Shown here piece after piece: positions 1 through 7,530 of a stretch of DNA of 19,852 nt. Both the position numbers and the translations under genes were made by a program. This DNA is from JBFMFH01 sp040752275 (GTDB lineage: Bacteria > Acidobacteriota > Vicinamibacteria > Vicinamibacterales > JAKQTR01), in assembly GCA_040752275.1 (NCBI GenBank), contig JBFMFH010000041.1, positions 1 through 19,852 on the forward strand, in the 5' to 3' direction. Every line of letters starts with the position of its first letter. The stretch's first letter is position 1. The notes beneath the pieces were generated by a model. It searched no databases. It was given only the letters and a program-made list of their open reading frames with translations, and was not told the DNA's origin.

Positions 1-34
1 TGCTCCTCCCTCACATACCGGGAGTATGCTCAGT

Positions 35-101
35 CGTCGCGCCTTGCCAGCCGGGCGCCGCGCTCCGGGACTTCTGCAAGGCATCACGGTTCCAGGGCAC
101 T
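35..101 (+). repeat. 67-nt inverted repeat, left copy
   Basis: Positions 35-101 are the exact reverse complement of 19786-19852. This copy starts right after the transporter coding end, with its last two bases inside the TAG stop (100-102). It contains an internal inverted repeat GCCTTGC (41-47) / GCAAGGC (76-82). No open reading frame of note lies here. Confidence 0.9.
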
Positions 102-1641
102 AGAGCAAGTGCGGGACCACGGTCCAGACGAGTACTGTGATGGCGAGGAACGCGACGAGATCCAGTGCCAGGCCGTACCGGACCATGGCCGTGATCGGCA
201 CGTGGCCGGAACTGTAGGCGATGGCATTCGGCGGCGTCGAGATGGGCAGCACAAACCCGACGCTTGCCCCCAGTACCGCGCCCATGGCCGGCTCGACGGG
301 CCGTACGCCGGCTGCCTCTGCCACGGCAATCGCCACTGGCACGATCATGCTGGCCGACGCCGTGTTCGACGTGACCTCCGAGAGCACGACTGCGAGGCCA
401 GTGAACAACCCCGTCAGGACGAGCGAAGAATGCTCCGGCACCCAGGAGGCCACCCTACGCCCCAGGACGTCTGCCAGCCCGGTCGAAAAGGCGAGAGAGC
501 CCAGGGCCAGCCCTCCCCCGAAGAGCAGGACCGTGCCCCAGTCGATTCGTACGGCTTCCTCCCAGCTCATCGTGAAGCGTCGTCCGCGCCAGTCAACCGG
601 CAGAACGAACAACAGCATCGCGCCGACCATGGCAGCCACCGGCTCAGGGACCGCCGCCTGATAGACCCGTGCGAAGGTGGTGTTCGTGAGCCCCAACAGG
701 CCGAGCACGCCGGGCAGAAGCCATAGCGTGATGGCCATCCCGAAGGCCAGCATGACGTTGCGCTCTCCCTGTGAGAGCGGGCCGAGTCGCTTCAGCTCGT
801 CGCGCATCATCTGGATCCCGGCCGCCGACAACGTGAGCCGCCGGCCTCCGGTCGCCCAGAACCACGCAGCCAGGACGGCGAACAGCACCACGGTCAGCGG
901 GACGCCAATCACCATCCACGACAGGAACCCGACCCGCGAGCCGGCAAGGGTGCGGAGCATGCCGATGCCGATGAGGTTTGCCGGAGTGCCGATGGGCGTG
1001 GCCAGGCCGCCGAGCGACGCACCAAACGCCGTCATCAGCATCATGAGCATCGCGAAACGCCTGAAGTGCGGGTTGGCACCTTCGGGCTGCCCTGACAGGT
1101 GCGTGATGATCGAGAGCCCAATGGGAAAGAGCATGGCCGTGGTTGCCGTGTTGCTGATCCACATCGACACCACGACGTTCACCACGCCGTAGACCACCAG
1201 CAGCCGGCCTCCGCTTGCACCGACCCGCGGCGAAGCCAAGGCCGTGTAGGCGATGCGCCGATCGAGGCCGTGCGCATACGTCGCCTCGGCCAGGATGAAA
1301 CTCCCGATGAACAGAAAGACGATCGGGTCTGCGAAGGGTGCGAACACGGCCGATGCGGGGGCGACGCCCAGGATCACGGCCAGCACCGGTCCGAGCAGCG
1401 CCGTGACCGCCACCGGGACGGCCTCGGTGATCCAGAAGGCGACGACCAGTGCGAGGATCGCCGCCAAACGATGGGCGGGCGCGCTCAGGACCGGCCCGGG
1501 CGCCAAGAGTACTACCAGAAAGCACAGCGGGCCTGCGAACAGGCCGAACGTCTTGCGTCGGCGGTTGAAGCGTTGCTCCGCGGGCGAGTAGGTCTCGATG
1601 ACGTCGACGGCCTGGTGCCGTGTCCGGATCAGCGGATCCAT
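100..1641 (-). CDS. DASS/SLC13-family anion:sodium symporter
   Basis: Predicted 513-residue inner-membrane transporter of the divalent anion:Na+ symporter family (di/tricarboxylates or sulfate; the substrate cannot be assigned). The protein is almost entirely hydrophobic helices after a charged N-terminus of about 30 residues. Two SNT motifs, the Na+/substrate signature of this family, are visible at residues 163-165 (WISNTATT) and 425-427 (TSNTASA). They are followed by the pseudo-symmetric loops IGTPANLIG (about 217-225) and ISTPPNAIAYSSG (about 467-479). The ATG at 1641 was chosen because it overlaps the dapF stop by 13 bp and leaves a normal family length. The open frame continues to 2328, but that extension is Arg-rich and antiparallel-coded over dapF. 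It is the last gene of a three-gene unit and is probably translationally coupled to dapF. Family confidence is high; substrate is unknown. Confidence 0.93.
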   Translation of the reverse strand: MDPLIRTRHQAVDVIETYSPAEQRFNRRRKTFGLFAGPLCFLVVLLAPGPVLSAPAHRLAAILALVVAFWITEAVPVAVTALLGPVLAVILGVAPASAVFAPFADPIVFLFIGSFILAEATYAHGLDRRIAYTALASPRVGASGGRLLVVYGVVNVVVSMWISNTATTAMLFPIGLSIITHLSGQPEGANPHFRRFAMLMMLMTAFGASLGGLATPIGTPANLIGIGMLRTLAGSRVGFLSWMVIGVPLTVVLFAVLAAWFWATGGRRLTLSAAGIQMMRDELKRLGPLSQGERNVMLAFGMAITLWLLPGVLGLLGLTNTTFARVYQAAVPEPVAAMVGAMLLFVLPVDWRGRRFTMSWEEAVRIDWGTVLLFGGGLALGSLAFSTGLADVLGRRVASWVPEHSSLVLTGLFTGLAVVLSEVTSNTASASMIVPVAIAVAEAAGVRPVEPAMGAVLGASVGFVLPISTPPNAIAYSSGHVPITAMVRYGLALDLVAFLAITVLVWTVVPHLL

Positions 1642-2426
1642 CGCCCCTCCCACACGACCTCGGCGCAGCCCGTCAAGTAGAGGCCGCCTCCCCTCCACTC
1701 GACTACTTGCGTGCCTCCTGGCGATTCCACCTCGACGATCGGATCGGCGCCGGCGTAGTGCATGGCAGCCGCAGCTGCCGCGCACGCTCCCGTCCCCGAG
1801 GCCTGGGTCGGACCGACGCCACGCTCCCAGATGAGAATGCGCACCCGCGAGCGGGACTCGACGCGCGCGAACTCGACGTTGGTGCGGGCGGGAAAGGCCG
1901 GGTGCCGCTCGATGAGCGGGCCGAGTCTCCGGAAGCGTGCCTCGTCGAGCAGTGGTTCGAGCAGCACGCACTGGGGATTTCCGACCCGCAGCACGACGGC
2001 GTCGAGCCGTTCGCCTCCGACCTCCAGTCGTTCGCGGCGCAGGTCCGTCGGCGCGCCCATGGCGGCACGAAAAGTCAAGCGATGCCCCTGCCGCTCGAGG
2101 AGTTCGAGCGACTTGGGACCGGCGTCGGTCTCGACGACCAGGACCGCGCCCGGGCCGGGAGCGGATTTGGGATCCTGCCACACCAACAGCGCGGCCAACC
2201 CGCGCACGCCGTTGCCGGACACCTCGGAGGGGCTGCCGTCGGCGTTGAACAGCCGCATCGAGGCACCGCTGGGTGTCCGCCGGTACACGATCAGACCGTC
2301 GGCGCCGATGCCCGTCTGGCGCGCACACGCCCTCCGGGCGTGCTCCGGCCAGGCCGGTGCGTCGGCATCGACGCTCTCGACGTACAGGAAGTCGTTGCCG
2401 TACGCCTGTACCTTGGCCAGCGTCAT
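1629..2426 (-). CDS. dapF: Diaminopimelate epimerase homologue with both catalytic Cys replaced by Ser
   Basis: 265-residue DapF-fold protein. DapF normally interconverts LL- and meso-diaminopimelate in the cytoplasm for lysine and peptidoglycan synthesis, using two cysteines as an acid/base pair. Family landmarks are clear: GNDF (10-13), TGIGADGL (38-45), LFNADGS (59-65), GNPQCV (149-154) and ERGVGPTQASGTGACA (201-216). The residue normally Cys before GNG is Ser70 (codon TCC, 2217-2219), and the residue normally Cys before GTGAC is Ser210 (codon TCG, 1797-1799). The ATG at 2426 (MTLAKVQAYGNDF) matches the family N-terminus; the upstream frame is Arg-rich. It lies 34 nt after the methyltransferase and overlaps the transporter start. 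No other lysine gene is nearby. It may be a Ser-type DapF or a related isomerase with a different substrate, so the symbol is by homology only. Confidence 0.85.
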   Translation of the reverse strand: MTLAKVQAYGNDFLYVESVDADAPAWPEHARRACARQTGIGADGLIVYRRTPSGASMRLFNADGSPSEVSGNGVRGLAALLVWQDPKSAPGPGAVLVVETDAGPKSLELLERQGHRLTFRAAMGAPTDLRRERLEVGGERLDAVVLRVGNPQCVLLEPLLDEARFRRLGPLIERHPAFPARTNVEFARVESRSRVRILIWERGVGPTQASGTGACAAAAAAMHYAGADPIVEVESPGGTQVVEWRGGGLYLTGCAEVVWEGRWIR

Positions 2427-2460
2427 CGAGTCACGCACGGCTGCACCACGACGTCGGCGT

Positions 2461-3243
2461 TCACTTGTGGCAGAAGGCAAGGAGGTGCCAGCCGAACCGC
2501 CTGACGAGCCTGCGGGGGACAGCATTGAAGATCCTCACGAAGACACCGTTGTACAACGCGCCCTTCCAGCCCCCGTGGAGCCGTGACTTGACCGGAAACC
2601 GCTCGGGGATGATCTGAACGCGGGCGAACCCGTGCAGCAGGCGTCTGAATTCACGCGGACTGAACTTCACAAGCACCGGCGCGCCCTCGTGCTCGAGCCC
2701 CACGTGCATGACCCGGGAGAGGACGTTGAGCCAGGACACGCGGTTGTAGGCCTGGAAGAAGGCCGTGCCACCGGGCTTCAGCACACGGCGGCACTCGTCG
2801 ATGATGGCCTGATGGCCCGGCGTGTATTGGATCACGCCGTGAGCGTACACGAAGTCGAAGGTACCGGCGGCGAACGGCAACCGCTCTCCGTCACCAACGC
2901 AGAAGGTGGCCGGCACTGACTGGTGCGAGGCGTGCAGCCGGGCAAGCGACACGGCGGACTCCGCGAGGTCGACACCCGTCACGATGGCGCCTCCGCGAGC
3001 GAAACGCACGAGATCGACGCCCGCCCCGCAACCCACGTCGAGCACGCGTCGCCCCGACTGGCCGGCGAAGTCGATCAGCCGCAGGAGGTGGTGGAGCTTG
3101 TCGAAATGGTACTCATCGAGATCGGCGAAGAACCCGGTCGAACCGACGGGATGGCGGGTGATCTCCAGGTCGTGGATGTGTTCGTTCCAATACCGCCGGA
3201 CCGCGGCAGTACCAGGCCTTGCGGGTGAAGCGCGCTCTGACAC
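2461..3243 (-). CDS. Class I SAM-dependent methyltransferase
   Basis: 260-residue cytoplasmic Rossmann-fold methyltransferase of the Methyltransf_11/UbiE-like type. Motif I is VLDVGCGAGVDL (67-78), the acidic end of strand beta2 is GVDL (90-93), followed by GDGERLPF (117-124), the FDFVYAHGVIQY segment (about 129-140) and RVLKPGG (153-159). The C-terminal third is basic, ending in ALYNGVFVRIFNAVPRRLVRRF, and may contact a lipid or membrane surface (inference). The start is GTG at 3243; a -10-like hexamer ends only 8 nt upstream, so the mRNA may be leaderless. It is the first gene of the unit with dapF and the transporter. The substrate is not identifiable; small molecule, quinone or lipid are all possible. 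Confidence 0.88.
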   Translation of the reverse strand: MSERASPARPGTAAVRRYWNEHIHDLEITRHPVGSTGFFADLDEYHFDKLHHLLRLIDFAGQSGRRVLDVGCGAGVDLVRFARGGAIVTGVDLAESAVSLARLHASHQSVPATFCVGDGERLPFAAGTFDFVYAHGVIQYTPGHQAIIDECRRVLKPGGTAFFQAYNRVSWLNVLSRVMHVGLEHEGAPVLVKFSPREFRRLLHGFARVQIIPERFPVKSRLHGGWKGALYNGVFVRIFNAVPRRLVRRFGWHLLAFCHK

Positions 3244-3264
3244 GGACCCGTACTATAGAATACT
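3237..3264 (+). promoter_or_regulatory. Possible weak promoter for glpD
   Basis: On the plus strand CTGACA (3237-3242) and AATACT (3259-3264) have a 16-nt spacer, overlapping the divergent minus-strand promoter. It would start transcription near 3271. It is weaker than the opposing promoter and the exact -10 is ambiguous, since TAGAAT at 3256-3261 is an alternative with poor spacing. Confidence 0.3.
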
Positions 3265-3280
3265 CGTGCGGCCCGGGCAA
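3252..3280 (-). promoter_or_regulatory. Sigma70-like promoter for methyltransferase-dapF-transporter unit
   Basis: On the minus strand TTGCCC (3280-3275) and TATAGT (3257-3252) are separated by exactly 17 nt, matching TTGACA at 4/6 and TATAAT at 5/6. The expected transcription start (about 3245-3246) falls 2-3 nt from the GTG start at 3243, suggesting a leaderless message. This is a local AT-rich spot in a GC-rich region. It is prediction only. Confidence 0.5.
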
Positions 3281-3377
3281 CGAGCCTGCATGAGTGCCGT
3301 CCGGGCCCGTGGCAATCCCGGCTCGAGCTCGTTCCCGAACGAAAGGACGTCGGCCCGCTTCGTGGCCGCGGCATCCG

Positions 3378-5036
3378 GTGCGACGGCAACCCTCACTGCT
3401 CTCCTCCTCTCGCTTCGACGTCCTCGTCGTCGGCGGTGGCATTCACGGACTTACGATTGCGTACGACAGCGCCCGGCGGGGGCTGTCAGTCGCCCTGATT
3501 GACCGAAACGACCTCGGCGCCGCCAGCTCGTTCAACCACGCCAAGACCGTGCACGGCGGCCTGCGGTCCTTGCAGACGGGCGATCTCGGCAAGGCACGCT
3601 TCAGCGTGATCGAGCGTCGCGCCATGGCACGGATCGCACCGCATTTGGTCACTCCCCTGCCGTTCATGGTGGCCACCATGCGGACACCGACGCGCTCTCG
3701 CCTGGCGCTGCGGGCCGGATTCACCCTCGACGCTCTTGTCGGCTTCGACCGGAACGCGGGGATACCCGACGGGCTCAGGCTCCCGGCAGGCAGGCTCGTC
3801 AGCCTCTCCGAGTACGGTCGTGCGTACGGCCCACACGCCCAACCCCGTGCGACGGGCGGTGCCCGATGGTACGACTACCAGATGCCCGAGTCCGATCGGC
3901 TGACATTGGCCTTCGCCAGAGCGGCGGACCAGGCTGGTGCCCTCCTCGCCAACTACGTCGAGGCCACGACGCCTCTCGTGGCGGGAGGGCGCGTCCGGGG
4001 CGTTGCCGCGCTCGACCTCGAATCCGGGAAACATCTGGAGATTGCCGCCCGGCTGACCGTCAACGCCGCCGGGGCGTTCGCCCGACCGTGGGCTCGAGCC
4101 CTCGGGGGGACTCTGGATTACCCGCTCATCAAGGCGATGAACGTGGTCACCTCCCGGCCGGCCGGCCATCTGGCGCTCGGCGCGCCGACCGGCGATGGTC
4201 GTCTGCTGCTGCTGATCCCGTGGAAGGGCCGGGCCATGCTCGGAACGTCGCACTCGGACGCCCCCGTCGAACCCGGGGCGTCAGAGGTATCCGCCGACGA
4301 ACTCGTCCGGTTCCTGGACGAAGCGAACCAGGCCTTCCCGGGGCTGGGTCTCGCGTCTGTCGACGTCACGCTGGTGCACCGTGGGATCGTGCCAGCCGTG
4401 CGGGACCGCCGCGGGAGACTCGGACTCATGGCGCACCACCGGATTCACGATCACGGTCGGGACGGCGTCGAGGGCGCGGTGAGTGTCATCGGCGTGAAGT
4501 ACACGACCGCACGCGGCGTGGCCGAGCGAGTCGTCGACCTGGTCCAGGCGAAGCTCGGGCGCGCCGTGTCGGCGTGTCGGACGGCGGCGGACCGCCTGCC
4601 CGCGTGGGAGTTCGAGTCGCTCCCGGCCGAGATCGCGAGGGCTCACAGTGCGACCACCGGCCTGCTGCAGCCTGAGTTGGCGGCGGCGCTGGTCGGCACT
4701 CACGGAACCGCTTGGCGAGACGTGGTGGACCTTTGCCGCCGCGACCCAGCGCTGGCAGCCCCTCTGGGCACGAGTACCGTGATGCGCGCCGTCGTGGTGC
4801 ATGCGGTGAGATTCGAGATGGCGCGGACGCTCGCCGACGTGGTCGTCCGGCGCACCGGGTTGGGATCGGCTGGCTATCCTGGCGATGACGTGACGGCCGA
4901 GTGCGCCCGGCTGTCCGCCGCCGAACTGGGATGGGACGAGGCCCGGATCCGGCGGGAAATCGACGCGGTGCGCGAGTTCTATGCGCCCGTGCGGCAGCCG
5001 TCACAACACACCGACCACACCGGCCATCCCGGGTGA
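3378..5036 (+). CDS. glpD: FAD-dependent glycerol-3-phosphate dehydrogenase
   Basis: About 552-residue flavoprotein that oxidises sn-glycerol-3-phosphate to dihydroxyacetone phosphate, normally at the inner face of the membrane and passing electrons to quinone. The N-terminal dinucleotide-binding motif is FDVLVVGGGIHGLTIAYDSA, with GGGIHG about residues 19-24. It is followed by LIDRNDLGAASSFNHAKTVHGGLR, which matches the GlpD-type FAD loop. The DAO domain has LTVNAAGAFA, and a C-terminal helical domain begins after VIGVKYTTARGVAERVV. The start is uncertain: GTG 3378 gives a 12-residue lead-in, whereas GTG 3294 would add 28 Arg/Pro-rich residues; neither has a clear ribosome binding site. No glpF, glpK or glpR is adjacent. 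It may instead serve phospholipid or glycerol-phosphate turnover. Function by family is strong. Confidence 0.9.
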   Translation: MRRQPSLLSSSRFDVLVVGGGIHGLTIAYDSARRGLSVALIDRNDLGAASSFNHAKTVHGGLRSLQTGDLGKARFSVIERRAMARIAPHLVTPLPFMVATMRTPTRSRLALRAGFTLDALVGFDRNAGIPDGLRLPAGRLVSLSEYGRAYGPHAQPRATGGARWYDYQMPESDRLTLAFARAADQAGALLANYVEATTPLVAGGRVRGVAALDLESGKHLEIAARLTVNAAGAFARPWARALGGTLDYPLIKAMNVVTSRPAGHLALGAPTGDGRLLLLIPWKGRAMLGTSHSDAPVEPGASEVSADELVRFLDEANQAFPGLGLASVDVTLVHRGIVPAVRDRRGRLGLMAHHRIHDHGRDGVEGAVSVIGVKYTTARGVAERVVDLVQAKLGRAVSACRTAADRLPAWEFESLPAEIARAHSATTGLLQPELAAALVGTHGTAWRDVVDLCRRDPALAAPLGTSTVMRAVVVHAVRFEMARTLADVVVRRTGLGSAGYPGDDVTAECARLSAAELGWDEARIRREIDAVREFYAPVRQPSQHTDHTGHPG

Positions 5037-5123
5037 GTCCCGCTCCACTCCGGGACAACTCCGGGACGACTCCCGGATGAGTCCCGCTCTACTCCCGCTC
5101 TGCTCCCGCTCTGCTCCGGCCCC
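5036..5123. repeat. Eight-unit 11-bp tandem repeat after glpD
   Basis: Eight consecutive 11-mers without indels start at the last base of the glpD TGA: AGTCCCGCTCC, ACTCCGGGACA, ACTCCGGGACG, ACTCCCGGATG, AGTCCCGCTCT, ACTCCCGCTCT, GCTCCCGCTCT, GCTCCGGCCCC. The shared core is (A/G)(C/G)TCC(C/G)G. Because units carry either CCCG or CGGG, they can pair with one another, for example GTCCCG 5037-5042 with CGGGAC 5051-5056. It lies between the convergent glpD and dtd genes and may act in termination or mRNA 3-prime protection (inference). Confidence 0.85.
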
Positions 5124-5151
5124 CGGCTCCTCCGGGATTGCTGGAACACCA

Positions 5152-5601
5152 CTAGAAGGCGCGCCGGCTTTCGATGAGGAGGGTGACCGGACCGTCGTTC
5201 TCGAGGTCGACCCGCATGCGAGCCTGAAACGTCCCTGTCGCCACGCGCAGGCCGCTCTGGCGCAGTTCGCGGACGACCTCGTCGAAGAGCCGACGCCCAT
5301 CCCCGGCAGGCGCGGCCTGATCGAAGGACGGCCGGCGTCCCCGCCGGCAGTCGCCATAGAGCGTAAACTGCGAGACGACGAGCAGGCCGCCGCCGACTTC
5401 GGCCACCGACCGGTTCATCTTGCCCTGATCGTCCTCGAAGATGCGCAAATCACGGATCTTGCCCGCCATGTATCGGGCGTCGTCGGGGCGGTCATCACGC
5501 GCCACACCAACCAACGCCAGCAGGCCCCGGCCGATCTCGCCCACGATAGTGCCGTCGACGACGACGCGCGCCGATTGCACCCGCTGGACAACCGCCCTCA
5601 C
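5152..5601 (-). CDS. dtd: D-aminoacyl-tRNA deacylase
   Basis: 149-residue cytoplasmic enzyme that hydrolyses D-amino acids (and glycine) mischarged on tRNA, a chirality proofreading step. The N-terminus MRAVVQRVQSARVVVDG is typical. The two active-site motifs are present: SQFTLYGD with CRRGRRPSF following (about 97-113), and NDGPVTLLIES near the C-terminus (about 134-144, the GPVT cross-subunit motif). Length is the usual 145-150 residues. The start is GTG at 5601, fixed by its GTGA overlap with the ttcA stop (5598-5601). It is the last gene of the long minus-strand run, so it is likely co-transcribed with ttcA. Confidence 0.96.
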   Translation of the reverse strand: MRAVVQRVQSARVVVDGTIVGEIGRGLLALVGVARDDRPDDARYMAGKIRDLRIFEDDQGKMNRSVAEVGGGLLVVSQFTLYGDCRRGRRPSFDQAAPAGDGRRLFDEVVRELRQSGLRVATGTFQARMRVDLENDGPVTLLIESRRAF

Positions 5602-6395
5602 GGCGTGGCAAGCTCCAGGATCGAATCGGCCAGCTCGGCGGGCGGGTTCAGCCGCCGGTCCAGCAGATGCGCCGGCTGGACGTTGCCGAGGGCCTTCAGC
5701 ATCGAGCGCTTCACGCCCGGGTGCTCGCGCTCCAGGTCGAAGATCAGGCGCTTGACACGCTGACGCTGCAGGGCCAGATCGCCGCACGCCGGGCAGCCGC
5801 AGCCCACCACCGGCAGACCCGCCCACCTCGTGTAAGACCTGACCTCGTCTTCACCGACATAGGCCAGGGGGCGAATCACCACGTGGCGGCTGTCATCCGG
5901 CACGAGGCGGACGGGCATCGCTTTGAGCGCTCCTGCGAAGAAGAGGTTGAGCAGGAGCGTCTCGATGAAGTCGTCCGCGTGATGGCCGAGTGCGATCTTG
6001 GTCGCGCCCAGCTCGGACACCCGGCGGTAGAGCACGCCGCGCCGCAGCCGGGCACAGAGCGAGCAGGGCGTTTCTGCCGGGTTCAGCAGATCGTCGATGA
6101 CCTCCCCGATCGAGGTGCGTTGCGTGTGATGCTCCCAGCCGCGCTCCTCGCACGCGCCGCGAATGACGTCGTGCTGGAAGCCGGCGTACCCCGAGTCGAT
6201 GGTGAGCGCGACGAGTGTGAACCGGATCGGTGCGCGCTGCCGGAGCACGTCGAGGATGTGCATCAGGGCCCAGCTGTCCTTGCCACCGGACAGCCCGACC
6301 ATGATCCGATCGCCGTCCTCGATGAGGGCGTAGTCGGATATCGCCCGAGTGACCCTCCGGGCGAGCCTCGCCTCGAGCGTCGAACCGTATGCCAT
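5598..6395 (-). CDS. ttcA: tRNA 2-thiocytidine synthetase-type PP-loop ATPase
   Basis: 265-residue enzyme expected to thiolate cytidine 32 of certain tRNAs using ATP and an iron-sulfur cluster. The PP-loop SGGKDS is at residues 36-41. The cluster-associated cysteines appear as PCSLCARLRRG (Cys111, Cys114), with a third candidate in the GCGCPACGD segment (Cys199, 201, 204). GHHADD (137-142) and RPLAY (175-179) are also TtcA hallmarks. It starts at ATG 6395, 13 nt after the stop of the upstream glycosyltransferase, and its TGA overlaps the dtd GTG. It is slightly shorter than proteobacterial TtcA (about 310). Other TtcA/TtuA-like thiolases are possible, but the CSLCARLRRG motif favours TtcA. 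Confidence 0.9.
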   Translation of the reverse strand: MAYGSTLEARLARRVTRAISDYALIEDGDRIMVGLSGGKDSWALMHILDVLRQRAPIRFTLVALTIDSGYAGFQHDVIRGACEERGWEHHTQRTSIGEVIDDLLNPAETPCSLCARLRRGVLYRRVSELGATKIALGHHADDFIETLLLNLFFAGALKAMPVRLVPDDSRHVVIRPLAYVGEDEVRSYTRWAGLPVVGCGCPACGDLALQRQRVKRLIFDLEREHPGVKRSMLKALGNVQPAHLLDRRLNPPAELADSILELATP

Positions 6396-6408
6396 GGGTG
6401 ATCCCAGT

Positions 6409-7491
6409 CTACTCCGAGGCCACGTTCCGTTCGAGTCGGGGTTGGGGAGCCGGCGTCAACAGAAGCCGCGCGATCGTGGCCGGCCAGGTGATGCCGGCGG
6501 CCGTCCGATGGGCCGCCTGTCCCATCCGCTCGGCAACGGCGGCATCGCCCGCCAGCATCCCGATCGCCTGGGCGAGCGACGCGGGGGTGGGCTCCGACAC
6601 GAGACCGTTGGTGCCGTGTTGCACCAGCTCCGCGGGCCCGCCGCTGTCACGGCACGTCAGCACCGCCTTCGCCGACGCGAAGGACTCGATGGTCACCAGG
6701 CCGTAATCCTCGGCCAGTGCTGGAAAGACGACGGCCCGACACCGGGCCAGGTGCGCCACGAGCTGGTCACCGTCGACGCTGCCGATCATCCGCACTCGAT
6801 CGGCGAGTCCAAGGTCGGCCACCAGCGCGCGCAGGCGATCCGCCTCACCGCCGTCGCCCGCGATCGTACACGTGGCGTCACGCGCCTGCGGCTCGGCGAG
6901 CGCGCGCACCAGCAGGTCCATCCGTTTGAGGGGAGTGAGTCGCGACACCGCGAACAGCTCCGGCCCGTACCCTTCACAGCGGTACGGCCGTGCGGGCGGC
7001 GGAGGAAACAAAACCTCCGAGGGAATACCTCCCCAACGCTCGAGGCGACGCTGGATCGTGCCCGACTGCGCGAAGAGCTTCGTGACGTTCCGTGTCAGCA
7101 GGTAGCGGTCGACCCGGTGGAGGATGCGCCGGCGCAGGCCTTCCTTGATCCTCGCCTTCCACGACAGCGTCGCGCGAAAGCGATCCCAGAGGTCGTAGTA
7201 CTCCCGCATGCGATGATTCAGCCAGCACACGTGCGAGCGGTGGCGCACGGCATAGCTCGGGAAGCGGAGGCTGATGACATGGTCGATCGGCGCCCCCTCG
7301 TGGGACACGCCAACGTCCGTCAGCCAGTTCGCCAGGTACGCAGACGCCTGCCTCCCGAAACGGTTCTGCGGCGTGAGCAGCAGGTCCGCGGCGTGCCCCG
7401 CCTCCAGCAATGCCGAAACCACCGCCCTGGCGATCACAAGATGCCCGCCTTCGGAGAAGGGCGGGCTCGACGTGACGACGGCGATCCTCAT
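6409..7491 (-). CDS. GT4-family glycosyltransferase
   Basis: 360-residue GT-B-fold retaining glycosyltransferase, probably cytoplasmic or peripheral to the inner membrane, transferring a sugar from an NDP-sugar. The N-terminal domain begins MRIAVVTSSPPFSEGGH (acceptor-side loop). The C-terminal Glycos_transf_1 domain has AVSRLTPLKRMDLLVRAL (about 191-208), IAGDGGEADRLRALV (210-224) and the EX7E motif EDYGLVTIE (Glu271, Glu279) before SFASAKAVLT and GGPAEL. ATG 7491 was chosen over 7524 because it starts at the beta1 strand and has GGAAG about 9 nt upstream. It lies between the GT-C-like gene (39-nt gap) and ttcA. Sugar donor and acceptor are unknown. Confidence 0.92.
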   Translation of the reverse strand: MRIAVVTSSPPFSEGGHLVIARAVVSALLEAGHAADLLLTPQNRFGRQASAYLANWLTDVGVSHEGAPIDHVISLRFPSYAVRHRSHVCWLNHRMREYYDLWDRFRATLSWKARIKEGLRRRILHRVDRYLLTRNVTKLFAQSGTIQRRLERWGGIPSEVLFPPPPARPYRCEGYGPELFAVSRLTPLKRMDLLVRALAEPQARDATCTIAGDGGEADRLRALVADLGLADRVRMIGSVDGDQLVAHLARCRAVVFPALAEDYGLVTIESFASAKAVLTCRDSGGPAELVQHGTNGLVSEPTPASLAQAIGMLAGDAAVAERMGQAAHRTAAGITWPATIARLLLTPAPQPRLERNVASE

Positions 7492-7530
7492 GACAAGGGT
7501 GCTTCCGGTCCGAGGAACTCGCACACGGCC

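Noticed and set aside
14..28. CATAC-CGGGA-GTATG hairpin as terminator of the transporter unit
   Set aside because: The stem is only 5 bp with no T tract, and the adjacent sequence is cut by the window edge; too weak to annotate.
35..101. The 67-nt repeat as an integron attC site
   Set aside because: The conserved R-box core triplets of attC (AAC/GTT arrangement) are not at the ends of the stem, and no integrase is present.
336..351. TGGCACG followed by ATCATGCT as a second sigma54 site
   Set aside because: The GC element is one base too close to the GG element, and it lies inside the transporter coding sequence with no plus-strand gene behind it.
1642..2328. N-terminal extension of the transporter frame to 742 residues
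   Set aside because: The added 229 residues are Arg/Gly/Ala-rich without motifs and lie on the same strand over dapF in another frame; the ATG at 1641 gives a normal DASS length.
3290..3502. ATG at 3290 as a glpD start
   Set aside because: It is in a different frame from the FAD-binding motif and terminates at 3502.
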